Assembly: GCA_027317045.1 (NCBI GenBank)
Contig: DAHVFI010000257.1
Location: 1 to 6,683 of the forward strand
DNA length: 6,683 nt
Reading direction: 5' to 3'
From: Gammaproteobacteria bacterium
GTDB taxonomy: Bacteria; Pseudomonadota; Gammaproteobacteria; Natronospirales; REEB76
Below the pieces are notes generated by a model. It was not told the DNA's origin. It searched no databases and saw only the letters and a list, made by a program, of their open reading frames with translations. The position numbers and the translations under genes were made by a program. Positions 1-6,683 of the stretch are shown here, in pieces. The stretch's first letter is position 1, and each line of letters begins with the position of its first letter.

Positions 1-2534
1 GCTTTACCATGGATGCGGGTTTGTCCGCCGCGGTGCGTCGTGTATTTGTTGATTGGTACCGTGCGGGACTGCTGTACCGCGGCCAGCGCCTGGTGCACTG
101 GGACCCGGTGCTGCAAACCGCCGTTTCCGACCTCGAAGTCAACAACGAGGAGCGTGACGGCCACCTGTGGTTCATCCGTTATCCGGCAACCGATGGCAGC
201 GAAGGCCTGGTGATTGCCACCACGCGCCCGGAAACCCTGCTGGGCGACGTGGCCGTGGCCGTGCATCCCGATGATGACCGATACAAGAAGCTGATCGGCA
301 AGACACTCAAGCTGCCGCTGACGGGACGCGAAATCCCCGTCATCGCCGACGAATCCGTGGACAAGGAATTTGGCACCGGCGCGGTGAAAATCACGCCAGG
401 TCACGATTTTAATGACTATCAAGTCTGGCTGCGACATAGCAAGAAAGAGAATCTGGACCTTTTCAGTATATTCACTCTTGATGGTCATATTGGGGTTCTT
501 GGGTTGGATCTTAAAGATGCGCAAGTTCTCACAAGGAATGAGCCCTCGTTTACTATCGCTAGAACCCACGCTGACAGCCGTGGTAACCCGACCGCGGTTG
601 TTGGACAGTTCATCCCTCAAAAATACATTGGCCTCGACCGCTTCGTGGCGCGCAAACGCATCGTGACCGACCTGGAGGCACAGGGTCTGCTGGTGGAAAC
701 CAGAAAGCACAAATTCAAAGTGCCCATCAGTCAGCGTTCCGACGCGATCATCGAGCCCATGCTCACGGATCAATGGTTCCTGGATCTCACCAGTGATACC
801 CGTGTGGACGGCAAGCCGGGCCCAGGCGGTCGTAAGGCCATCACCGAACCGGCGTTGGATGCTGTCCGCTCCGGCGACATCAAATTCGTTCCGGAAAACT
901 GGGCAACGACTTACACACAATGGCTGGAGAATATCCAGGACTGGTGTGTGAGCCGCCAGCTGTGGTGGGGTCACCGAATTCCCGCCTGGTACGACGAGGC
1001 GGGCAATATCTTCGTGGGTGAAGACGAAGCCGATGCCGTCAACCACGGCGATAAGCCGCCGGTAGGAAAATTAAAGCAGGATGAAGATGTGCTGGACACC
1101 TGGTTCAGTTCGGCCCTGTGGCCGTTCTCCACCCTCGGCTGGCCGGGGGATACCAAAGCACGCGCCGCCGAATGGGAAAAGTTCAACACCTTCCTACCCT
1201 CTTCCGTGCTGGTGACCGGCTTCGACATCATCTTCTTCTGGGTGGCGCGCATGGTGATGGCCACAAAATACTTCACCGGGCGCCTGCCATTCAAAGAGGT
1301 CTACATCAACGCCATCGTGCGGGATTCGGAAGGCCAGAAGATGTCCAAGTCCAAGGGCAATACCATTGACCCGCTGGATCTGATGGATGGCATCAAACTG
1401 GAAGCGCTGGTTAAGAAGTCCACCACCAGCCTGCTCATTCCACAAGTCCGTGAGAAAGTAGCCAAGCGCATCCGCCACGACTACCCGGAGGGCATCCCGG
1501 CAGTGGGCGCCGACGCGCTGCGCTTCACCTTCGCGGCACTGGCAGGCTACAGCCGCACCATCAACTTCGATCTCAAGCGTTGCGAGGGTTACCGCAATTT
1601 CTGCACCAAACTGTGGAACGCGACGCGCTTTGTATTGATGAATTGCGAAGGATTTACCGCGCCAGGCACGCCGCCACTGAGAACGCCGGCGGAACACTGG
1701 ATTATCAACAAGCTTGGACATTTGTTACAAAACATTGACGATCATTTCCAAGTTTACCGTTTCGATCTGCTGGCCCAGGATCTTTACGAGTTTACCTGGA
1801 ACGATTTCTGTGATTGGTTCATCGAATTGTCGAAGCCTGGGCTGAGTAGTTCCGACTCTGAAAAAGCGGATTCCACCCGGCATACCCTGCTATATGTGCT
1901 GGAAACGCTGCTCCGGGCGTTGCATCCCATTATCCCCTTCATCACCGAAGAACTCTGGCAACAGGTTGCGCCGAAACTTGGCAAACGAGGCGATTCTGTG
2001 TCACTGCAGGCATATCCAAGATTTGAGGGTCGCATAGCCGATTCAAGTAAGGCGACCGGCGACATCGTGTTTTTGATATCCGCCGTCGGCGAAATCCGCA
2101 AAATACGCAGCGAACACGGCGTCCCGCCTTCAAAAGCCATCCGCGTACTCCTCGAACAGGATATTCACAATCCGCATCTCTTTGATCGTATTGGGCCGGA
2201 GCTTGCATATCTTGCCCGGCTGGAACCTATCACTCGTCTGCAACCCGGAGAATCCCCGCCGCGCGCTGCCGCCACCATTACTGTTGATGCTGCGCGGCTG
2301 CACATTCCATTCGCAGGTCTGATTGACGTACCGGCGGAAATCGCGCGACTTGAAAAGCAACTTGTTAAATTACGCGCCGACCTTCAGCGGATTGAAACCA
2401 AGCTCGGCAATGAAGCGTTTATCAGCAAGGCACCCGCGCAACTGATAGACAAGGAACGCGCTCGGGCATCAGAGACTGCAAATGCCATCTGCGAACTGGA
2501 AAGTCAGGTGGCGAACATCCGCCGCCTCGGCTGA
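1..2534 (+). CDS. valS: Valyl-tRNA synthetase, 5'-truncated by the window edge
   Basis: Cytoplasmic class I aminoacyl-tRNA synthetase that charges tRNA-Val with valine and hydrolyses mischarged Thr-tRNA-Val. The reading frame is open from base 3, and the codons before the ATG at 9 (Phe-Thr) continue the family motif FTMDxGLS. That ATG is therefore internal, and the N-terminus with the HIGH motif lies upstream. Visible landmarks: the CP1 editing motif TTRPETLLGD (219-248); the editing-pocket segment KITPGHDFND (about 388-417) with its Lys, Thr and two Asp residues present; WWGHRIPAWY (963-992); KMSKS (1338-1352); the anticodon-binding-domain motif WNDFCDWF (from 1797); and a C-terminal Leu/Lys/Glu-rich coiled coil (about 2326-2530). 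The 843 residues present against about 950 in E. coli imply roughly 110-140 missing at the N-terminus. One oddity is that the part of CP1 encoded at about 411-600 is A+T-rich and poorly conserved (see findings). Identity is very secure. Confidence 0.97.
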   Translation, partial: FTMDAGLSAAVRRVFVDWYRAGLLYRGQRLVHWDPVLQTAVSDLEVNNEERDGHLWFIRYPATDGSEGLVIATTRPETLLGDVAVAVHPDDDRYKKLIGKTLKLPLTGREIPVIADESVDKEFGTGAVKITPGHDFNDYQVWLRHSKKENLDLFSIFTLDGHIGVLGLDLKDAQVLTRNEPSFTIARTHADSRGNPTAVVGQFIPQKYIGLDRFVARKRIVTDLEAQGLLVETRKHKFKVPISQRSDAIIEPMLTDQWFLDLTSDTRVDGKPGPGGRKAITEPALDAVRSGDIKFVPENWATTYTQWLENIQDWCVSRQLWWGHRIPAWYDEAGNIFVGEDEADAVNHGDKPPVGKLKQDEDVLDTWFSSALWPFSTLGWPGDTKARAAEWEKFNTFLPSSVLVTGFDIIFFWVARMVMATKYFTGRLPFKEVYINAIVRDSEGQKMSKSKGNTIDPLDLMDGIKLEALVKKSTTSLLIPQVREKVAKRIRHDYPEGIPAVGADALRFTFAALAGYSRTINFDLKRCEGYRNFCTKLWNATRFVLMNCEGFTAPGTPPLRTPAEHWIINKLGHLLQNIDDHFQVYRFDLLAQDLYEFTWNDFCDWFIELSKPGLSSSDSEKADSTRHTLLYVLETLLRALHPIIPFITEELWQQVAPKLGKRGDSVSLQAYPRFEGRIADSSKATGDIVFLISAVGEIRKIRSEHGVPPSKAIRVLLEQDIHNPHLFDRIGPELAYLARLEPITRLQPGESPPRAAATITVDAARLHIPFAGLIDVPAEIARLEKQLVKLRADLQRIETKLGNEAFISKAPAQLIDKERARASETANAICELESQVANIRRLG

Positions 2535-2555
2535 CCGGTTTCGACAGCTACTGAC

Positions 2556-4001
2556 ATGCATACCGAGATCCTGCGCGCCGCCATCATTTCGTTTATTGCC
2601 TTGATGCACCTCACGGGAATCGCGGCCGCTGCGCATGCCGCGTTGACGAGCCGCACTCCACAGGGTGCCATCGCCTGGGCGGTATCCCTGATATTCATGC
2701 CGTATCTGGCGCTTGTTCCTTATCTGATCTTTGGCCGCACCAAATTTTCAGGTTACGTGGCAGCGCGCCGCGCGCGCAATCGCCAGTTTTATGAGCACGC
2801 CAGCGCGCTTCACCAAAGCACGATGGCACGCGTCGAAGCGGAAGCGCAGGTTGGACACATGCTTGCCGGCATCCAAATGCTGGCAAAACTCACCGGCCTG
2901 CCGTTCTCACGCAGTAATGAGGTGCGGCTGCTGATCAATGGCGAGGCAACTTTCGCCGCCATCCTCGCGGCGATTGCTGCAGCCAAACATTACGTGATTG
3001 TGCAATTCTTTATTGTGCATGACGATGGCCTCGGGCGCCGGCTAAAGGATGCATTGATCTCCAGGGCTGGCGAAGGTGTGAAGGTGTATTTCCTGTATGA
3101 CGGCATTGGTTGCCACAATCTGTCGGAAAGCTACCTTGAGGGGTTGCGCGCGGCGGGTGTCAGGGTGCAGGAATTTACCACCCGCCGGCGCAAGCTGGTT
3201 AACCGCTATCAGCTCAACTTCCGCAATCACCGGAAAATCGCCGTGGTGGACGGCGAACGTGCTTTCGTGGGCGGCCACAATGCCGGCGATGAGTATCTGG
3301 GGCTCAAACCTCCGCTCAGCCCCTGGCGGGATACCCACATCGAAGTGGCCGGATTGGCAGTGGCCAGTATCCAGCTGATCTTCATGGAAGACTGGTACTG
3401 GGCCACCGGCCACGTGCCGGAGTTGCACAGGCAGCCCGCGCTGCGTCGTCGCAATATGCACTGCCAAGTGATACCGAGTGGGCCGGCGGACGAGCGGGAA
3501 ACCTGTAAATATTTTTTTGTGCAGGCCATCAACTCGGCGCATACGCGCCTATGGATCACCACGCCCTATTTCGTGCCGGACGAAGCCGTATTCACGGCGC
3601 TCAAGCTTGCAGTACTACGGGGCGTGGACGTACGCTTGTTGATCCCGAGCCGCCCCGACCATTACATCGTTTTCAACGCTTCATCCTTGTATGCGTATGA
3701 AGCGGTATGCGCCGGCATCAAAGTGTATCGTTATCAACCCGGTTTTATCCATGAGAAAGTGATCCTCATGGACCAGGATGCGGCGGCGGTGGGCAGCGCC
3801 AATTTGGACAACCGTTCGTTGCGGCTGAATTTTGAAATCACCGTGCTAACGGTAGACAAGGACTTCGCGGCATCGGTGGAAACCATGCTGAAGGAGGATT
3901 TCGCCCAGTCGGTGGGAGTTACGCGCGACGAATACGAACAGGCGCCCGCCCTGCGCCGGCTGATCATGAACGTGGCCAGGCTGTTTGCACCGATTCTGTG
4001 A
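2556..4001 (+). CDS. cls: Cardiolipin synthase, phospholipase D superfamily (ClsA type)
   Basis: Inner-membrane enzyme expected to join two phosphatidylglycerol molecules into cardiolipin and glycerol. The 481-residue length is typical of bacterial ClsA. Two hydrophobic segments (about residues 6-27 and 38-59, the PLDc_N region) anchor the protein. Two HKD catalytic motifs follow: HRKIAVVD (H225, K227, D232, followed by a GGHN segment) and HEKVILMD (H399, K401, D406, followed by GSANLDNRS), as expected for a two-domain PLD enzyme. The ATG at 2556 is the first start after the in-frame valS stop at 2532-2534, and it gives a normal N-terminus before the first membrane segment. No clear Shine-Dalgarno sequence is visible, so the start may depend on coupling to valS translation. 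The 21-base gap suggests co-transcription with valS. ClsB or ClsC are less likely because of the N-terminal membrane region. The substrate is inferred from family. Confidence 0.93.
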   Translation: MHTEILRAAIISFIALMHLTGIAAAAHAALTSRTPQGAIAWAVSLIFMPYLALVPYLIFGRTKFSGYVAARRARNRQFYEHASALHQSTMARVEAEAQVGHMLAGIQMLAKLTGLPFSRSNEVRLLINGEATFAAILAAIAAAKHYVIVQFFIVHDDGLGRRLKDALISRAGEGVKVYFLYDGIGCHNLSESYLEGLRAAGVRVQEFTTRRRKLVNRYQLNFRNHRKIAVVDGERAFVGGHNAGDEYLGLKPPLSPWRDTHIEVAGLAVASIQLIFMEDWYWATGHVPELHRQPALRRRNMHCQVIPSGPADERETCKYFFVQAINSAHTRLWITTPYFVPDEAVFTALKLAVLRGVDVRLLIPSRPDHYIVFNASSLYAYEAVCAGIKVYRYQPGFIHEKVILMDQDAAAVGSANLDNRSLRLNFEITVLTVDKDFAASVETMLKEDFAQSVGVTRDEYEQAPALRRLIMNVARLFAPIL

Positions 4002-4019
4002 GGTGCGAACGGTCTTTTT
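3989..4019 (+). terminator. Candidate intrinsic terminator of cls
   Basis: ACCG (3989-3992) pairs with CGGT (4010-4013), and TTC (3994-3996) pairs with GAA (4007-4009). The A at 3993 bulges out and the loop is ten bases. The hairpin is followed directly by C and five T (4014-4019). It spans the cls stop codon (3999-4001) and sits where two genes converge. The stem is short (seven pairs), so efficiency is uncertain. On the minus strand the hairpin is not followed by a T run, so it probably does not serve the opposing gene. Confidence 0.5.
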
Positions 4020-4022
4020 ATC

Positions 4023-4493
4023 TCATCCGCCCGCCGGCCCGGGCGTGCTGTTGACCATCATCACCGCCAGCCGCCAGTCGCCTGCCTGCTTCTTCCACAC
4101 GGATAGATAGTTCCCGTAGGCGGCGGTTGCCTGGCCGGCGCCGTTCTTGCCGATCAGTGAATAGACGCCCCAGGTATAACCCAGATCAGCGGACACATCC
4201 GCGCCCTGGGGGCTCCAACTGAGCGTGCTACCCGCCGGCAGGCCCTGCAGGCTATCCACGATCGCCGTCCTGCCCTTGAGGGCGGCGCGGTTTTCCGGCA
4301 ACAGCAGGGCGTCGTCGGTTGCATACTGCCTGAAGGCGGCCGCAAAACCCTGCCGTTCCGACATCGTGGAAAATGCACTGTCGGTACGCATCAGTGATTG
4401 AGTGGCCATGGCGGCGGTATTATTGCCGCCCTGGCAAGCAGCGACCAACACCGCTGAAATTACGCTCGCTAAGAATACGCGCAGAATCTTCAC
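4023..4493 (-). CDS. Predicted outer-membrane lipoprotein with NTF2-like (DUF4440/SnoaL) domain
   Basis: A 156-residue protein of unknown specific function. The N-terminus is a lipoprotein signal peptide: MKILR, a hydrophobic core, then lipobox V-A-A-C with the acceptor Cys20. Gln at +2 (no Asp) favours sorting to the outer membrane. The mature part fits the DUF4440/SnoaL-like cone fold: a YATDDALLLPE segment, a G-R-T-A-I turn, and the C-terminal pattern YLSVWKKQAGDWRLAVMM. Such domains bind small ligands or act as enzymes, and none of that can be assigned here. The start is GTG at 4493-4491, supported by GGAGG (4503-4499) five bases upstream on the minus strand. The gene stands alone, converging on cls and diverging from moxR. 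A GC-rich hairpin (4028-4045) lies at its 3' end but has no T run after it. Lipoprotein call strong; domain call fairly strong. Confidence 0.8.
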   Translation of the reverse strand: MKILRVFLASVISAVLVAACQGGNNTAAMATQSLMRTDSAFSTMSERQGFAAAFRQYATDDALLLPENRAALKGRTAIVDSLQGLPAGSTLSWSPQGADVSADLGYTWGVYSLIGKNGAGQATAAYGNYLSVWKKQAGDWRLAVMMVNSTPGPAGG

Positions 4494-4583
4494 GTCAACC
4501 TCCGAATATTTGGGTATTTTATCGGTAACCGATATGGACGGCCCGACGGGTTTAGCATAAGGTAAATCACACGGAGATGCCTC
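4494..4583. promoter_or_regulatory. Divergent intergenic region, lipoprotein gene / moxR
   Basis: This 90-base region must carry the start signals of both flanking genes if each has its own promoter. Ribosome binding sites are clear on both sides: GGAGG at 4503-4499 (minus) for the GTG at 4493, and GGAG at 4573-4576, seven bases before the moxR ATG at 4584. A TAAAAT hexamer on the minus strand (4521-4516) could be a -10 box for the lipoprotein gene, but no good -35 sits at the right distance. A convincing sigma70 promoter toward moxR is not visible. The region also holds the dyad at 4520-4534 and a smaller odd palindrome, CCCGACGGG (4542-4550). Confidence 0.5.
4520..4534. promoter_or_regulatory. 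Perfect 15-base dyad, candidate operator
   Basis: TATCGGT-A-ACCGATA is a perfect inverted repeat with seven-base arms around one central base. It lies near the middle of the divergent intergenic region and overlaps the edge of the only reasonable -10 candidate for the lipoprotein gene (4521-4516, minus strand). Size and placement suit a dimeric transcription factor site. Which regulator would bind is unknown, and chance occurrence is possible in a single sequence. Confidence 0.4.
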
Positions 4584-5549
<966 letters not shown>

Positions 5550-5587
5550 ATAAAACGCCGGTGCTGGGCTGCAATTGCTATCCGCCA

Positions 5588-5627
5588 CGAAATGCTATTC
5601 CGTATTTGCTTTCCGGAAAATATTTCG
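5588..5627. repeat. Imperfect inverted repeat in the spacer
   Basis: CGAAAT (5588-5593) pairs with ATTTCG (5622-5627), and TTCCG (5598-5602) pairs with CGGAA (5614-5618). The stems are separated by a small internal loop of four against three bases, with an eleven-base apical loop. It lies just before the possible small-ORF start at 5629. It could be an RNA hairpin or a protein site, and it is weak enough to be chance. Confidence 0.3.
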
Positions 5628-5628
5628 C

Positions 5629-5811
5629 ATGACGATACCATTCAAGGAGACTCTGAATCCCGGGATTGCATTGATGGCTCTACTAACCTGGTTTGCGCGG
5701 AGTCAAGGCGTGGTTATCGAAGCATATCTTCGGACAGATACGATTATTTTCTTAAGTCAGACGATATCTGAACGCGGAACGCAATATCCGGCACCTGCCA
5801 TGGTGTTGTAA
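5629..5811 (+). CDS. Possible small protein, 60 residues, unknown
   Basis: I do not recognise this product. The frame gives MTIPFKETLNPG, then a moderately hydrophobic stretch (IALMALLTWFA, residues 13-23), then a mixed C-terminal half. Its TAA stop (5809-5811) lies two bases before the DUF58 start at 5814, the kind of spacing seen in translationally coupled genes. Against it: there is only a weak purine stretch (GGAAAA, 5615-5620) ahead of the ATG, no family resemblance, and the frame is short enough to arise by chance. The same frame stays open upstream to a TTG at 5575 and has another ATG at 5674 (AAGGAG at 5644-5649 is too far from it). Treat as tentative. Confidence 0.25.
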   Translation: MTIPFKETLNPGIALMALLTWFARSQGVVIEAYLRTDTIIFLSQTISERGTQYPAPAMVL

Positions 5812-5813
5812 AC

Positions 5814-6683
5814 ATGCTCTCCAGTGCGCGTGAATTTATAGCCCAGCGTGTCCAGGTTTGGGCGCGCCGCCGTCAGGGACCGGATGGTGATTTGGTGCGC
5901 CTCGAGCGTCGTCGCGTCTACATTCTGCCCACTCGCCAAGGCCTGATTTACGGTTTCACCGTCATCGTGATGCTGCTGGGCTCCATGAACTATTCCAACA
6001 GCATGGGCTTCATGTTGACATTTGTGCTCATCGGTTTGGGTTTCGTGGCCATGTATGCCTGCCATGCAAATCTCACGGGATTGGGGATCGGCGCCGGCAG
6101 AGCGGCGCCGGCGTTCGTCGGCGAAATCGTGCGTTTTCATCTTTACATCACCAACCCGGGCCGCAGCCCACGCATCGCCATCAGCCTCAGCGCCGATGCC
6201 AGCGACACCACGGTCACCGGCGACGTAGCCGCTGCTGAACATGGGGGGGTGTCGGTGCCGATCGCCGCGCAAAAACGCGGCTGGCTCAAGCTGGAACGGC
6301 TGGTGGTGGAAACCACCTACCCTCTCGGTCTGTGCCGCGCCTGGAGTTGGGTGTACATGGACCTACGGGCCTTGGTGTATCCCAAGCCGGCGGATGACGC
6401 TCCGCCACTGCCGCCGGCCCGGGAGGGGCGTGGCGGCGGTCGGCTGACGAATCGGGGCGAGGAGGATTTCAGCGGCCTGCGCAGTTACCGCCCCGGGGAT
6501 TCCCCGCGGCACATCGCCTGGAAAGCCTCGGCACGCGAACAAAAACTGCTCACCAAGCAGTTCAGCGGCAGCGGTCAGGAGAGCCGCTGGCTGGATTGGG
6601 ACACGTTCACGGGCCTCGATCAGGAGCAACGCCTGTCGGTGCTGTGCCGCTGGGTACTTCTGGCTCACGCCGAAAACCTAGAC
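5814..6683 (+). CDS. DUF58 membrane protein, 3'-truncated by the window edge
   Basis: The partner of the MoxR ATPase. The frame is open for 290 codons from ATG 5814 to the last base without a stop, so the C-terminus is missing. Residues 1-35 are Arg-rich and lead to ILPTRQGLIYG, then two membrane segments (about 44-58 and 64-81) separated by MNYSNSMGF, the typical DUF58 N-terminal hairpin. A beta-rich extracytoplasmic or linker region follows. The DUF58 signature DFSGLRSYRPGDSPRHIAWK ends near residue 237 (Y225, R226, G228, D229, W236). The frame is closed upstream by TGA at 5769-5771, and no other ATG, GTG or TTG lies between, so 5814 is the only reasonable start. It has no good Shine-Dalgarno (GGTG at 5802-5805 at best), which fits coupled translation. 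The role is inferred: envelope-associated function with MoxR. Truncation is only the window edge. Confidence 0.92.
   Translation, partial: MLSSAREFIAQRVQVWARRRQGPDGDLVRLERRRVYILPTRQGLIYGFTVIVMLLGSMNYSNSMGFMLTFVLIGLGFVAMYACHANLTGLGIGAGRAAPAFVGEIVRFHLYITNPGRSPRIAISLSADASDTTVTGDVAAAEHGGVSVPIAAQKRGWLKLERLVVETTYPLGLCRAWSWVYMDLRALVYPKPADDAPPLPPAREGRGGGRLTNRGEEDFSGLRSYRPGDSPRHIAWKASAREQKLLTKQFSGSGQESRWLDWDTFTGLDQEQRLSVLCRWVLLAHAENLD

Larger units (their letters stand above)
5550..5813 (+). other. A+T-richer spacer between moxR and the DUF58 gene
   Basis: About 47% G+C by hand count over 5551-5810, clearly lower than the flanking genes. It contains a possible short ORF (5629-5811), an imperfect hairpin at 5588-5627, and several five-base-stem dyads, for example 5757-5771 (TCAGA-CGATA-TCTGA) and 5718-5732 (CGAAG-CATAT-CTTCG). 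No hairpin followed by a convincing T run, transposase fragment or terminal inverted repeat was found. Because the MoxR and DUF58 proteins both look complete at their facing ends, the spacer is not lost coding sequence of either. Confidence 0.6.

Noticed and set aside
9..11. ATG at 9 as the start of the synthetase
   Set aside because: Codons before it continue a conserved ValS motif, and the HIGH motif needed for catalysis is absent downstream, so the gene starts before the window.
1194..1721. Long open frame on the minus strand, 175 codons
   Set aside because: It lies wholly inside conserved valS sequence, has no recognisable motif, and is an expected shadow in G+C-rich coding DNA.
3042..3542. 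Long open frame on the minus strand, 166 codons
   Set aside because: It overlaps the catalytic part of cls, which shows clear family motifs in the plus frame; no independent support.
4510..4538. Sigma70 promoter for moxR with TTGGGT (4510-4515) and TATGGA (4533-4538)
   Set aside because: The spacing is right, but both hexamers match consensus poorly, so it was not listed as a promoter.
5550..5813. Insertion-sequence or integron remnant in the spacer
   Set aside because: No terminal inverted repeats, target-site duplication or transposase-like peptide could be seen in any frame.
5757..6272. Long open frame on the minus strand, 171 codons, across the DUF58 start
   Set aside because: The plus strand encodes the DUF58 membrane hairpin through this stretch; the minus product has no recognisable domain.

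Overview
The window is ordinary, gene-dense bacterial chromosome. Most of it is moderately G+C-rich (about 63% by hand count over 221-400), with two clearly poorer patches. Bacterial-type valyl-tRNA synthetase, ClsA-type cardiolipin synthase, a lipoprotein with a classical lipobox and a MoxR/DUF58 pair point to a Gram-negative proteobacterium. The synthetase resembles the gammaproteobacterial form in the stretch after its KMSKS loop. Gammaproteobacteria is my best guess; genus cannot be told from this sequence.

Layout: positions 1-2534 hold the 3' part of valS (its 5' end lies before the window). After 21 bases comes a cardiolipin synthase/phospholipase D gene (2556-4001, +), with a candidate intrinsic terminator across its stop codon. 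Convergent to it is a short lipoprotein gene with an NTF2-like/DUF4440 domain (4493-4023, -, GTG start with a strong ribosome binding site). A 90-base divergent intergenic region carries a perfect 15-base dyad. It separates the lipoprotein gene from a MoxR-family AAA+ ATPase gene (4584-5549, +). A 264-base, A+T-richer spacer follows, with a possible 60-residue ORF. Last is the 5' part of a DUF58 membrane protein gene (5814 to the window end, no stop reached).

How the genes relate: valS serves translation and is probably read through into cls, which makes cardiolipin in the inner membrane. MoxR and DUF58 form a widespread paired module in which the ATPase is thought to act as a chaperone-like partner of the membrane-anchored DUF58 protein; in many bacteria a transglutaminase-like membrane protein follows, here beyond the window. 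The lipoprotein shares its upstream region with this module and may or may not be linked to it.

I found no RNA gene, CRISPR array, insertion sequence, prophage or recognisable new defence system. The points most worth a second look are the A+T-rich, divergent segment inside the valS editing domain, the unusual spacer between moxR and the DUF58 gene, and the dyad in the divergent promoter region.
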